Source: Tannerellaceae bacterium
GTDB lineage: Bacteria > Bacteroidota > Bacteroidia > Bacteroidales > Tannerellaceae
Length of the DNA stretch: 19,711 nucleotides
Assembly: GCA_031273385.1 (NCBI GenBank)
Contig: JAISRY010000203.1
Coordinates: forward strand, 1 to 19,711
Direction of reading: 5' to 3'
Every line of letters begins with the position of its first letter. Position 1 is the first letter of the stretch. Below the pieces are notes generated by a model. The model was not told the DNA's origin. It saw only the letters and a program-made list of their open reading frames with translations, and did not search any database. Position numbers and translations under genes: made by a program. Shown piece after piece: positions 6,283 to 14,370 of the stretch.

Positions 6283-8049
6283 TTATTTGATTCGTTCGAT
6301 CCATTCCAGTTGGGCGCAATAATGCCCGTCCAGGTATTCGCACCACCCCGCGAGGCAGGCTTGCAGCTTTTGCCGCTTCATGGCCAGGAGGGCGTACCGT
6401 TTGATCAACTCCGGATCGTATGCCGGAGTGATGAAAAAGGTATTCTCCCCCCGTATGTTGTACCGGATGCACAGCTCCCCCATAACGACGTTGGGCAACG
6501 TGTAGACGAAGACGGCCGGGCTGGCCTCCTTGTCGCCCAACGCCTCGATCACCTGCTGATGCCTGATATCCGTATCCAGCGAAGAGGAGGCGTTGGACAA
6601 GATGATCCCCGTCTCTTCCGGCTTATAGCGCGACGCCCAGTCGATGCCCGAAAGCAGGTAGGCCGCCGCGATATACCCCAGCTTACACAGGTCGTCCATC
6701 TTGTAGAACCGCCTGTCGTCCAACGCCAGATGGGCGTAGGCCTCGCGTATAAAAGAGGGAAAGGCCTCGCCGCCGGTGGCGTGGAAGATGATCGTCCCAT
6801 CCCTGACGACCCGTCCCCGCTCGACGGTGCAACGCCGGATCAGGTGCGCCTGGAGGGGAGGGAGCTTGACGTGCGGGAGCTTGACGTGCGGTTTGGCCTC
6901 CGCCTCCAATGCCAGGACGATAGCGGCATTGCATCCGCCAAAGCCCGAAGCGGTCTTCAGGCAACGGCGCAGGGGCATACTGCGGTGACGGTCGCTGAGG
7001 TTGAGCGGATAGGTGGTGCCGGCCGCTTCAAATCCCAGTGTGCCGAACACCTCCCCGCTGCACAGCTCTTCCATGCAGGCGACGGTCTCAATCACGCCCG
7101 AAGCGCCCAGCGTATGCCCCCAAAAGGGCTTTAAGCTGTTCAGCGGCAGGGCGTCCAACCCCGAGAGGTGAAAGGCTTTCGATTCCATTTCGTCGTTGTA
7201 GACCGTTGCCGTCCCGTGCGCATTGACGAACGAGATATCGCCGGGCTGCACCCCCGCCTCCCCCATCGCCTGCAGGACGGCAGCGCGCAACCCCTCTCCC
7301 GTGCGGGAGGGGGCGGAGATGTGGTGGGCGTCGTTCGTCACCGCACCCCCCTCGATAACAATAGGCAGGTGGTCGCGGACGTCGTCCCTCTCCGCCGTAA
7401 CGAGCACGGCGCCTGAGGCTTCACCCAAAGAGAGGCCATCCCGCCTTTTATCATACGGACGGCACCTTTCCGCGCCGATGGATTTGAACGATTGGAAACC
7501 GGTCGCCACAAAGCGGGTCAGCAGGTCGCCTCCGGCCACCAATACCCGCCGGTACCTCCCCTCCATCACCAGGCGGTAAGCGGCAATCAATGCCGAAACG
7601 CCCGAAATACAGGCCGTAGAGACCACCAGCGGCGGGTGCGACAAGTGGAAATAGTCCGCCACCTTTTGCGCCATAGGAGACAAAAGGATCGCTTCGCGGG
7701 GAGCATCCGCCGAAAGGCGGTCGATGTTCCCTTTCGTCGTGGAGAGGATCAGCAGGCAGTCCGCGCCTGTGGGGTCGATGCCGCTCCGGTCGATCACGCC
7801 GCTTAAGGAGGCGATAAACAACCGCTCCAGGCGGGTGTAGCCGGACAGGGCGTCCGCCTCTCCCTCCCTCTCGTCGCGTTCGATCCTTGCACCCATAAAG
7901 GGCGCCTCATACAGCGCAGGGTCGTCAAGAAGCCGGATGCCGGAGCGGTATGCCCTGATGTGGCGCATATTCTCCTCCGTCGTCGCCCCGAGGGAGCTGA
8001 TGATCGTCCCGGCTGTCAGGTATGCTTTTAAAGGATGTTCCGTTCTCAT
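6283..8049 (-). CDS. Ketosynthase fused to an inactive half-ketosynthase domain
   Basis: This is a 588-residue protein. Residues 1 to about 380 form a ketosynthase with Cys147 (STACISG), His278 (NAHGTAT) and His312 (FWGHTLGASG), so it is probably active. After a linker, residues about 405-588 form a second, thiolase-like half. It contains LPNVVMGELCIRYNIRGENTFFI (519-540), which resembles the stretch before a ketosynthase nucleophile, but the next residues are TPAY where an active enzyme has TAC. This half therefore lacks the Cys. Similar small ketosynthase-like proteins occur as separate genes in flexirubin clusters as I remember them, so a gene fusion is likely. The linker carries an in-frame 15-bp tandem duplication (PHVKL twice, 387-396). 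It overlaps the dehydratase gene by 4 nt. Confidence 0.85.
   Translation of the reverse strand: MRTEHPLKAYLTAGTIISSLGATTEENMRHIRAYRSGIRLLDDPALYEAPFMGARIERDEREGEADALSGYTRLERLFIASLSGVIDRSGIDPTGADCLLILSTTKGNIDRLSADAPREAILLSPMAQKVADYFHLSHPPLVVSTACISGVSALIAAYRLVMEGRYRRVLVAGGDLLTRFVATGFQSFKSIGAERCRPYDKRRDGLSLGEASGAVLVTAERDDVRDHLPIVIEGGAVTNDAHHISAPSRTGEGLRAAVLQAMGEAGVQPGDISFVNAHGTATVYNDEMESKAFHLSGLDALPLNSLKPFWGHTLGASGVIETVACMEELCSGEVFGTLGFEAAGTTYPLNLSDRHRSMPLRRCLKTASGFGGCNAAIVLALEAEAKPHVKLPHVKLPPLQAHLIRRCTVERGRVVRDGTIIFHATGGEAFPSFIREAYAHLALDDRRFYKMDDLCKLGYIAAAYLLSGIDWASRYKPEETGIILSNASSSLDTDIRHQQVIEALGDKEASPAVFVYTLPNVVMGELCIRYNIRGENTFFITPAYDPELIKRYALLAMKRQKLQACLAGWCEYLDGHYCAQLEWIERIK
6861..6890. repeat. 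In-frame 15-bp tandem duplication at the domain junction
   Basis: GGAGCTTGACGTGCG occurs twice in direct succession (6861-6875, 6876-6890), encoding PHVKL twice on the minus strand. It lies in the linker between the active ketosynthase and its inactive C-terminal half. Confidence 0.95.
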
Positions 8050-8495
8050 AACGCTTTCTTTAGAAAGATCTTCATTTTCCCCTCCGCCACGAGGCGTTCT
8101 TTTACGTAGACTTTGGCCGAGACCAGCGTCAATCCAAAGATCTCCTGCTCCACTTTCAGGATGGTATGCAGTTCGTCCCCCGTCGCCGGCGACGCATAAT
8201 AGTCCATCTTATCGACCGACCCGATAAACCCGACCGGCACGGCCTCTCCCCTTTTCATGCAGGCGTAGCCGATCCTTACCGCCGCCGACTGGGCGATGTG
8301 TTCCGTTATGCCGTATTCGGTAAAGCGTCCGTTACGGTTGAAGAGGTTCGCCTCGCCGACGGTCAGGCCGGTATACGAAAAGGGCTCGTCCAGCCCATAG
8401 AAGCGGTCGACCATGACGACAGGCTCCCGTTGGGGGATCAGCGACAACAGCGCTTCCCCCTCCACCCATGGCGCAAGGAAAGGATCCGTTTCCAT
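8046..8495 (-). CDS. FabZ-like hotdog 3-hydroxyacyl-ACP dehydratase
   Basis: This 149-residue single hotdog-fold protein has LIPQREPVVMVDRF (19-32) in the position of LPHRxPFLLVDRV of FabZ and EHIAQSAA (65-72) in the position of the EAxAQ helix with the catalytic acid. It would remove water from 3-hydroxyacyl-ACP to make the conjugated double bonds. The usual catalytic His of the HFPG motif is not seen (the stretch reads LFNRNGRF), so the mechanism may differ; His66 is a possible substitute. It starts 1 nt after the methyltransferase stop and overlaps the next gene by 4 nt. A thioesterase role is the main alternative. Confidence 0.8.
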   Translation of the reverse strand: METDPFLAPWVEGEALLSLIPQREPVVMVDRFYGLDEPFSYTGLTVGEANLFNRNGRFTEYGITEHIAQSAAVRIGYACMKRGEAVPVGFIGSVDKMDYYASPATGDELHTILKVEQEIFGLTLVSAKVYVKERLVAEGKMKIFLKKAL

Positions 8496-8496
8496 C

Positions 8497-9582
8497 TTAG
8501 CTTCGTTTACATTGCATGATGCTATGCCCCAACCCCAATCCGTCGTGTACGGCCTCGATAGCCAACCCCGCCTCTTTGACCAGGCGTTGCATATCGCCGG
8601 AATGGTACATCTTACTCTTCCCGTTTGCCATCGCCGTAAAGTAAAGGCTGATCTGCGTCAGGCAATAGGCCGCCGTCTCGAACTGCTGGCGGTCCCAAAA
8701 GGTCTCCATGATATAGAGCCGCGTCCCACTGCCCATCGACAGGGCGGCGCGGGAGAGGATATGCCTCGTTTCGTCTTCCGAAAAGCAATCCAGGAACTGG
8801 CTCATCCAGATCACGTCGAAGCCCCGCGGGAATGTCGCTTCGCCGTCGAGCAGGTCGGCGGGGTATTCGTGGATACGGCCGGCACCCTCTTTTCCCTTTA
8901 CCTGTTCGCGCATGATATGTAGCTGTCCGGGCAAATCCATCACGGTGACTTCGACCTCCCCCGAGTGGGCGACGCATTGCAACGCCCACCGTCCGGTATT
9001 CCCCCCTACATCCAGCAGGGTATGCACCGGACGGTCGAACACGATGTCCAACGCCTGGCGGAAAGAGTTGTCCGAATAGAAATGATCGAAGCTGAACCAG
9101 CTTTTTTGCGCACGTTCGGGCAAGACGGACAGCCCCTCGTAGATGGTCGCCCAGTTGCCGAACGTATCCAACCCCTCCGGCTTCCCGTTAAGCAAGGCCT
9201 CTTCGAGCCGGAAAAGCCCGAGGTAATTGACGTCGTGATTGAAATCCATATTGACGCGCGCCATTTTGTCGGTCAAGAGAAACCAGCCGGCCTTGGCCAG
9301 GTAAAACCGCCCATCCCTCAACAGCACGGTGCCGGCGGTGAGGGAGGATTCCAGCAAGACCTGTACGGCATAGCGCGAAAAGCCGCTCTTCCGGACGATC
9401 TCCTCCAGCGTCATCCCGTCCGTCGCCGCACGAAGCATCTCAAAAAGGCCAAACTTCAGCATCAACCGCGAAACCTGGAAAACCACCGGCCCGAAAGCGA
9501 TCTCCTGAGCCAGCCGCTGCGCCTGTATGGCCGTAAAACGTTCTTTTGCGTATATCTCTTCTTGTGGAAAGGATCGTTCCAT
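8497..9582 (-). CDS. SAM-dependent methyltransferase (O-methyltransferase type)
   Basis: This 361-residue protein is built like small-molecule O-methyltransferases. An N-terminal winged-helix/dimerisation part (about 20-110) is followed by a Rossmann domain with the SAM motif LLDVGGNTG (189-197) and a second-strand acid D216 in VMDLPGQ. In aryl polyene pathways a methyltransferase modifies the aromatic head group, which is the likely job here. No catalytic His-Glu pair could be assigned confidently, so the acceptor atom (oxygen or ring carbon) is uncertain. It lies 16 nt after the acyltransferase gene. Confidence 0.8.
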   Translation of the reverse strand: MERSFPQEEIYAKERFTAIQAQRLAQEIAFGPVVFQVSRLMLKFGLFEMLRAATDGMTLEEIVRKSGFSRYAVQVLLESSLTAGTVLLRDGRFYLAKAGWFLLTDKMARVNMDFNHDVNYLGLFRLEEALLNGKPEGLDTFGNWATIYEGLSVLPERAQKSWFSFDHFYSDNSFRQALDIVFDRPVHTLLDVGGNTGRWALQCVAHSGEVEVTVMDLPGQLHIMREQVKGKEGAGRIHEYPADLLDGEATFPRGFDVIWMSQFLDCFSEDETRHILSRAALSMGSGTRLYIMETFWDRQQFETAAYCLTQISLYFTAMANGKSKMYHSGDMQRLVKEAGLAIEAVHDGLGLGHSIMQCKRS

Positions 9583-9598
9583 ATCTTACTCCTACATG

Positions 9599-10498
9599 TT
9601 ATGTCCAGAAATCATAGTAATTAAACCATTGTTCGGGATATTTTTTAATGATTGACTCCAATGCGGCGACATACTGCCCGAGCAGGGAAAGCTCCGGCCT
9701 CTTCCCTTCGCCTTTCGCGGCAGGATGCGCCAATACAAAGTGAAAGGAATAGCGCATCCCCTTTTCACGCATGGCAAAATAAAACGCCACCGGAACGCCC
9801 AGGCGCGAAGCGATCAGGTAAGGCCCCGCCGGAAAGCCGGCCTCCCGTCCCATGAACGCCGTGCGCAACTGCTGCGACCCCTCCATGAAGCGGTCTCCCT
9901 GAAAACAGACATACTCCTTTTTGTTCAGCGCATGGCTGATCTTAAAGAGGGAGGTCAGGCTGTCGTCGTTCACGGAGATCACCGTATAATCCGGCGTGCC
10001 GGTATGCTTCGACAATAGCTCCTTTATCTTCCGGTATTCGGCGTCGAGCATGACGATATGCATCTTCTTCCCATGCTCGTCGAGGAACGGCGCTCCGGTT
10101 TCCCAATTCCCCACATGCGCCCCGATCAGCACGACGCCCGTCGTGCCGTTCAATAGATCGAGAAAGTCCGCATAATGTTCGCCGAACCTGAACTGATACG
10201 CGTCGATCCGTCCGCTCCTGATCGCCACCTTGTCGATCAGCGTCTGTCCGAAACGGTAGTAGTTGAGCAGCAAAAAGCAGACGGAACGAAGCCGTCCGTA
10301 GTGCAGTATGCCCCGGGCATAACGCCATGCCGCCCCTGTCGCTTTCGGCGCAAAAGGGATGAAATAGGCCACCACCAGGGCGAGGAACAGGTAAGCCGCC
10401 CGTATGCCCACCCATTTGATGAGGAGAATAAAAAAGCGATACCCGAATACCCCTCCGCGGGTGCGGCCTTTCCAACCGTTTTTGTTAGTTTGCGTCAT
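9599..10498 (-). CDS. LpxL/HtrB-like acyltransferase
   Basis: This 299-residue protein of the lipid A late-acyltransferase type has an N-terminal membrane segment (about 33-50). The HX4E catalytic motif is HVGNWE (H128, E133). Further motifs are CFQGDRF and FPAGPYLIASRLGVPV, typical of the family substrate-binding region. Such enzymes transfer acyl groups from ACP to a glycolipid or similar acceptor at the inner membrane. In the polyene operon it may attach the finished aryl polyene acyl chain to its lipid partner. It overlaps the preceding ACP gene by 14 nt. Confidence 0.85.
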   Translation of the reverse strand: MTQTNKNGWKGRTRGGVFGYRFFILLIKWVGIRAAYLFLALVVAYFIPFAPKATGAAWRYARGILHYGRLRSVCFLLLNYYRFGQTLIDKVAIRSGRIDAYQFRFGEHYADFLDLLNGTTGVVLIGAHVGNWETGAPFLDEHGKKMHIVMLDAEYRKIKELLSKHTGTPDYTVISVNDDSLTSLFKISHALNKKEYVCFQGDRFMEGSQQLRTAFMGREAGFPAGPYLIASRLGVPVAFYFAMREKGMRYSFHFVLAHPAAKGEGKRPELSLLGQYVAALESIIKKYPEQWFNYYDFWT

Positions 10499-10736
10499 TC
10501 ACATGCGAATCAATGAAGTCGTAAAAGTCCTGAAATGTTTTAATACTTGCAAAATCCTGCGCTTTCAACGTCAACCCGAAATGCTGTTCGACCAGCACCA
10601 CCATATCGACCAGATCCAGGCTGTCCAACTCCAACGTTTGCATCAAAGGCGCATCGGGGCGGATCAGCTCTATATCCGTTTCAAACTCTTCCGAAAGCTT
10701 CCGGTTTATCTTCTCTATCAGTTCAGTGTTTGCCAT
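10485..10736 (-). CDS. Acyl carrier protein (operon ACP 1)
   Basis: This 83-residue ACP has the phosphopantetheine attachment motif LELDSLDLVD with Ser39. Its sequence differs clearly from the second ACP at 6005-6265, so the two may carry different intermediates, such as the aromatic starter and the extender chain. It lies 21 nt after the first ketosynthase, the largest gap in the operon, and overlaps the acyltransferase by 14 nt. Confidence 0.9.
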   Translation of the reverse strand: MANTELIEKINRKLSEEFETDIELIRPDAPLMQTLELDSLDLVDMVVLVEQHFGLTLKAQDFASIKTFQDFYDFIDSHVNDAN

Positions 10737-10757
10737 ATTCTTTTATGTTCAACTTAT

Positions 10758-11981
10758 TTAATGATGAAATTTCTTAATAATCAAGGTGGAGTTCGTCCCT
10801 CCGAACCCAAACGAATTGGAGAGGAAAGCGTCAAACTCCTTTTCTACGGTTTGCACCGGTATATGCAGCAGAGCCGAAGCCTCGTCGGGCTCTTCAAAAT
10901 TCAGGTGGGGAGCGATAAAGCCGTTTTGCATCATCAGCATCGAATAGACGACTTCGCTGGCTCCGGCCATCCACATCTCATGCCCGGTCATCGACTTGGT
11001 CGACGTCACATAAGGGCGGGCGCCCCCCAGGACATGCAGGAGGGCTTTCGCCTCGTTGAGGTCTCCGATCTGCGTCGACGTCGCATGGGCGTTGATATAC
11101 CGGATATCCTTTATCCCCAGCCCCGAATCCCTTATCGCCATCTCCAGCGAACGGCGGGGGCCGTCGACGTTGGGAACGGAAAGGTGGTCGCCGTTCGACG
11201 AAAAGCCATAACCGGCCACTTCGCCCAATATCCGCGCCCCCCTCCGCTTCGCCGATGCGTAGCTTTCCAGGATCAATGTCGCTGCGCCGCCACTGGGCAC
11301 CAGCCCGTCGCGGTTCTTATCAAACGGACGCGATGCCTTTGCCGGTTCATCTTCGCGCAGGGAGAAAGCCGACAACCCGTCAAAACTACCCACCGAATAC
11401 ATATTCACCTCCTGTGCGCCTCCGCAAACCATACACTCCTGCATCCCCGACCGGATCAGGAAATAGCCCATCCCGATCGCATGCGAACCGCTGGCGCAGG
11501 CGCCGGATACGGTAAAGCTAAGCCCCCTCAGTTTAAAGATCACCGAGAGGTTCATCGTCACCGTAGAGTTCATACTCTGGAAGATCGACCCCGAACCGAC
11601 CAGCGCCGTATTGCGCTTCTCACGGATAATATCCACCGCATGGATGACCGGCTCGGCGCTGCTGTCGTTCCCGTAAAGGATGCCTACCTCGTTCTCCTGC
11701 AGATAGGCTTCGTCGATACCCGCTTCGCGGAAAGCCTCCAGGGTCGCCACGTAAGCGTATTGCCCCTGTTCGGAAAGCCCCATGCGCTTCTTGCGGTCGA
11801 GCAACCCTTTGATGTCCGGCCGCTCCAGTATCCCCGTCAAAGCCGAACGGTAGCCGTATTCTTTCCTCGCGGGATCAAGCCCTATGCCCGACGCCCCGCG
11901 GTACAACGACTGCCTGACCTCCTCCTGATTCTTTCCGATGCAGGAGTATATGCCCATTCCCGTAATGACTACCCTGTTCAT
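10758..11981 (-). CDS. Beta-ketoacyl-ACP synthase, flexirubin-cluster type
   Basis: This 407-residue FabF-like ketosynthase has Cys162 (GACASGSHAIG), His299 (NAHATSTQ) and His334 (TGHEMWMAG) and ends FGFGGTN. The segment after the second His is EMWMAGASE, not TLGAAG; I associate this variant with flexirubin/aryl polyene ketosynthases of Bacteroidota. It lies 3 nt after the ketoreductase stop. It is one of three Cys-containing ketosynthases in the operon, and its ordinal role (initiation or extension) cannot be read from sequence. Confidence 0.9.
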   Translation of the reverse strand: MNRVVITGMGIYSCIGKNQEEVRQSLYRGASGIGLDPARKEYGYRSALTGILERPDIKGLLDRKKRMGLSEQGQYAYVATLEAFREAGIDEAYLQENEVGILYGNDSSAEPVIHAVDIIREKRNTALVGSGSIFQSMNSTVTMNLSVIFKLRGLSFTVSGACASGSHAIGMGYFLIRSGMQECMVCGGAQEVNMYSVGSFDGLSAFSLREDEPAKASRPFDKNRDGLVPSGGAATLILESYASAKRRGARILGEVAGYGFSSNGDHLSVPNVDGPRRSLEMAIRDSGLGIKDIRYINAHATSTQIGDLNEAKALLHVLGGARPYVTSTKSMTGHEMWMAGASEVVYSMLMMQNGFIAPHLNFEEPDEASALLHIPVQTVEKEFDAFLSNSFGFGGTNSTLIIKKFHH

Positions 11982-11984
11982 GCG

Positions 11985-12716
11985 TCAAGTATATAATCCG
12001 CCATTGATCGAGATCACTTCGCCCGTAATATAGGAGGCCTCCGGAGAGGCCAGGAAGCCCACCAGCCCGGCCACCTCTTCCGGTTCGCCGAACCGCCCTG
12101 CCGGAATCAGCCTCTTCAGCTCATCCTCATCCAACTGCCCCGTCATATCCGTATGGATAAACCCGGGAGCGACGGCATTGACCGTTACCCGCCTCTTTGC
12201 CGTCTCCTGCGCCAGCGCCTTCGTCGCGGCGATAAGCCCACCCTTGGCGGCGGAATAGTTCGTTTGCCCGGGCAGCCCTTTGATCCCCGACAGGGAGACG
12301 ATCGTGATAATACGCCCGAACCGCCTGGCCAGCATATTCTTCAACAAGGGCTGCGTGACGTGGAAGAAACCGTTCAGGCCGGTATCCAGCACGTGCGCCC
12401 ACTCTTCACCCGTCATCCACAGCATCAGGTTGTCTTTTCGGATGCCGGCATTATTGACCAGTACCTCGATATACCCGTCCGGATGCGATTGCATCCAGGC
12501 GGACAGCATCTCCGACACCGCAGCGCCGTCCGTCACATCGCATTTCATCAGTTCGCCGTCAGCCCCTTTTTCGCGGACGGCCTGTAGCGTGGCCAACGCT
12601 TCGGCATCGTTGTGCCGGTAGTTGATCAGCACATGATAGCCCATTCCGGCCAGTTTTATACAGATGGCTCGCCCGATTCCCCGGCTACCGCCCGTTACCA
12701 ATGCATATTTCATCAT
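11985..12716 (-). CDS. 3-oxoacyl-ACP reductase (FabG-like)
   Basis: This 243-residue short-chain dehydrogenase has the cofactor loop GGSRGIG (9-15), NNAG (88-91), Asn115 and the catalytic set Ser141, Tyr154 and Lys158 (YSAAK). It reduces the 3-keto group of the ACP-bound chain with NADPH and supplies the hydroxy substrate for the dehydratase. Its start overlaps the lyase stop by 4 nt. The pathway role follows from context, and the chemistry from a complete active site. Confidence 0.9.
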   Translation of the reverse strand: MMKYALVTGGSRGIGRAICIKLAGMGYHVLINYRHNDAEALATLQAVREKGADGELMKCDVTDGAAVSEMLSAWMQSHPDGYIEVLVNNAGIRKDNLMLWMTGEEWAHVLDTGLNGFFHVTQPLLKNMLARRFGRIITIVSLSGIKGLPGQTNYSAAKGGLIAATKALAQETAKRRVTVNAVAPGFIHTDMTGQLDEDELKRLIPAGRFGEPEEVAGLVGFLASPEASYITGEVISINGGLYT

Positions 12717-14260
12717 AAAACGTCCATCTGTTTTTCTTTTAAATAATCGATCATCGCTTCCATCTCCTTATATTTTGGTATATCTTCCACAAAGATAGGA
12801 AAGAATACCCGTATTTCATCATATACCCGCCGTGAGCGGGGAGAGAGCCTGCCGGCCATCTTCAAACAATCCACCGCCTGCACGATCGCCATAAAATGGA
12901 TGGCCATGACCTGAAAGGCGTTTTCGACGACGGTCTTTGCGATCAGCGCCGAGTTGGTTCCCATGCTGACGATGTCCTGGTTGTCGTTGTTGTTCGGGAT
13001 ACTGTGGACATACATGGGATTGGACAGCGCCTGACATTCCGCCGTCGTGGATGTGGCGGTAAACTGCGCCGCCTGCATCCCGTAGTTCAACCCCAGTACG
13101 CCCATATTAAGGAAAGGGGGGAGAATCCCGTTGATCCGGTCATGGCACAGGTAGTTCAACTGGCGTTCGGCCAGCATGGTCAGCTTGGCGACGGCGATCT
13201 TCAGCTTATCCATCTCGAAAGAGACATAGTCGCCATGGAAATTCCCTCCATGATATATATTCTCCGTCACAGGGTCTATCACCGGATTGTCGCACACCGA
13301 ATGGAGTTCGTCCAGGAGTACCTTCTCCGCATTTTCCAGCTCGTCCAATACCGGTCCCAATACCTGGGGAACGCAGCGCAACGAGTAGTAAGGCTGCACC
13401 TTATGGTCGAAAACCGTCTTGTCGCACTGCCCGAACAGCTCGTTCTCGCGTTTACGGACGGACTGCCCGCCCTCTATCCAACGGCGCATGGCGGCGGCGA
13501 CCCGTCGCTGCCCGGCATGATGTTTCACGCCATTCAATACGGCAGACATAAAGTCGTCGTACGAAGAGGCGATCTCGTTCATCATCACCGAAGCGATCAC
13601 CGACCAGGCCATCAACCGCTTCGCATAAATCAGGTTGACCAGGCCGATACCGGTCATAACCGACGTGCCGTTCGTCACCGACAACCCCTCGCGGATACGC
13701 ATGGCAAAAGGCTTCAGCCCATTCTCCGCCAGCACCTCCGCGGCGGGGCGGAGCGATCCTTCATAAAAGGCCTCCCCCTCGCCGATCAGCGCCAACGCGA
13801 TATGCGCCAACTGCACAAGGTCGCCACTGGCGCCGACGCTGCCATGCTCGGGGACGCAGGGACAAATCCCCCTGTTGATACACGCCGCCAGCAGCTCCGC
13901 CAGGGAGGTATGCACCCCCGAATAGCCCTGCATAAAAGTGATCAGGCGGGCGATCATCGCCGCTTTGACATAAAGGGGCGGCAACGGCTTTCCCGCTCCG
14001 GCGGCATGGCTGCGTATAATATTGTATTGCAACTGCCGCAGGGAATCATCGTCGATACGGTATTGCGCCATAGGCCCGAAACCGGTGTTGATCCCATAGA
14101 CCACCTTGTTGGTGGAAAAGCGTTCCAGAAAGGCATAACAGCGTTCCACCCTTTCCAACGCCTCGCCGGATAACAGCAGCGTTTTCCCGCCGAATAGCAG
14201 GCCCTCTATTTCGGCCAGCGTGAGCGCCGTATCCGGATAATATGTAATTGATGCCGACAT
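12713..14260 (-). CDS. Tyrosine ammonia-lyase (HAL/PAL family), first gene of the polyene operon
   Basis: This 515-residue aromatic amino acid lyase has the MIO-forming triad Ala144-Ser145-Gly146 in GSVGASGDLVQLAHIAL, the catalytic loop Tyr55 (YGINTGFG) and the selectivity pair Ser84-His85 (RSHAAG). Long stretches, such as SNPMYVHSIPNNNDNQ, match the Flavobacterium johnsoniae tyrosine ammonia-lyase sequence as I remember it. It should convert tyrosine to p-coumarate, the aromatic starter of flexirubin-like pigments. His85 also occurs in histidine lyases, so specificity rests on the overall resemblance and the operon. The ATG at 14260 is chosen over an upstream TTG at 14281 because that TTG lies within the -7 box. 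Confidence 0.9.
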   Translation of the reverse strand: MSASITYYPDTALTLAEIEGLLFGGKTLLLSGEALERVERCYAFLERFSTNKVVYGINTGFGPMAQYRIDDDSLRQLQYNIIRSHAAGAGKPLPPLYVKAAMIARLITFMQGYSGVHTSLAELLAACINRGICPCVPEHGSVGASGDLVQLAHIALALIGEGEAFYEGSLRPAAEVLAENGLKPFAMRIREGLSVTNGTSVMTGIGLVNLIYAKRLMAWSVIASVMMNEIASSYDDFMSAVLNGVKHHAGQRRVAAAMRRWIEGGQSVRKRENELFGQCDKTVFDHKVQPYYSLRCVPQVLGPVLDELENAEKVLLDELHSVCDNPVIDPVTENIYHGGNFHGDYVSFEMDKLKIAVAKLTMLAERQLNYLCHDRINGILPPFLNMGVLGLNYGMQAAQFTATSTTAECQALSNPMYVHSIPNNNDNQDIVSMGTNSALIAKTVVENAFQVMAIHFMAIVQAVDCLKMAGRLSPRSRRVYDEIRVFFPIFVEDIPKYKEMEAMIDYLKEKQMDVL

Positions 14261-14265
14261 GTTTT

Positions 14266-14273
14266 TACTTTTG
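14266..14273 (+). promoter_or_regulatory. Candidate -7 box TACTTTTG for the permease gene
   Basis: TACTTTTG on the plus strand fits the TAnnTTTG consensus. A TTG lies 15 nt upstream (14248-14250), closer than the usual -33 spacing, so this is a weaker candidate than its opposite neighbour. A transcript from here would have a leader of about 55-90 nt. Confidence 0.35.
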
Positions 14274-14278
14274 CGTGG

Positions 14279-14311
14279 CAAATTTAGTTTTTTTCGTTCA
14301 TTATTTTGAAA
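14279..14311 (-). promoter_or_regulatory. Promoter of the aryl polyene operon
   Basis: On the minus strand TAAATTTG (14286-14279) is a full match to the Bacteroidota -7 consensus. TTTC lies exactly 21 nt upstream of it, a near match to the -33 TTTG. Transcription would begin about 12 nt before the ATG at 14260, giving a very short A-rich leader (AAAAGTAAAAAC). Confidence 0.6.
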
Positions 14312-14370
14312 GATATATGGTTGTTTGGGAAAAAATGAGCATTTTTACGCCATCTGACAAGAAAACGAAC

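Noticed and set aside
12896..14173. 425-codon plus-strand ORF
   Set aside because: It is antisense to the tyrosine ammonia-lyase gene, with a His/Arg/Gln-rich composition typical of a shadow frame.
12713..14260. Histidine ammonia-lyase of histidine catabolism
   Set aside because: The sequence resembles flexirubin-type tyrosine lyase throughout, the operon is for polyene synthesis, and no other histidine-degradation gene is nearby.
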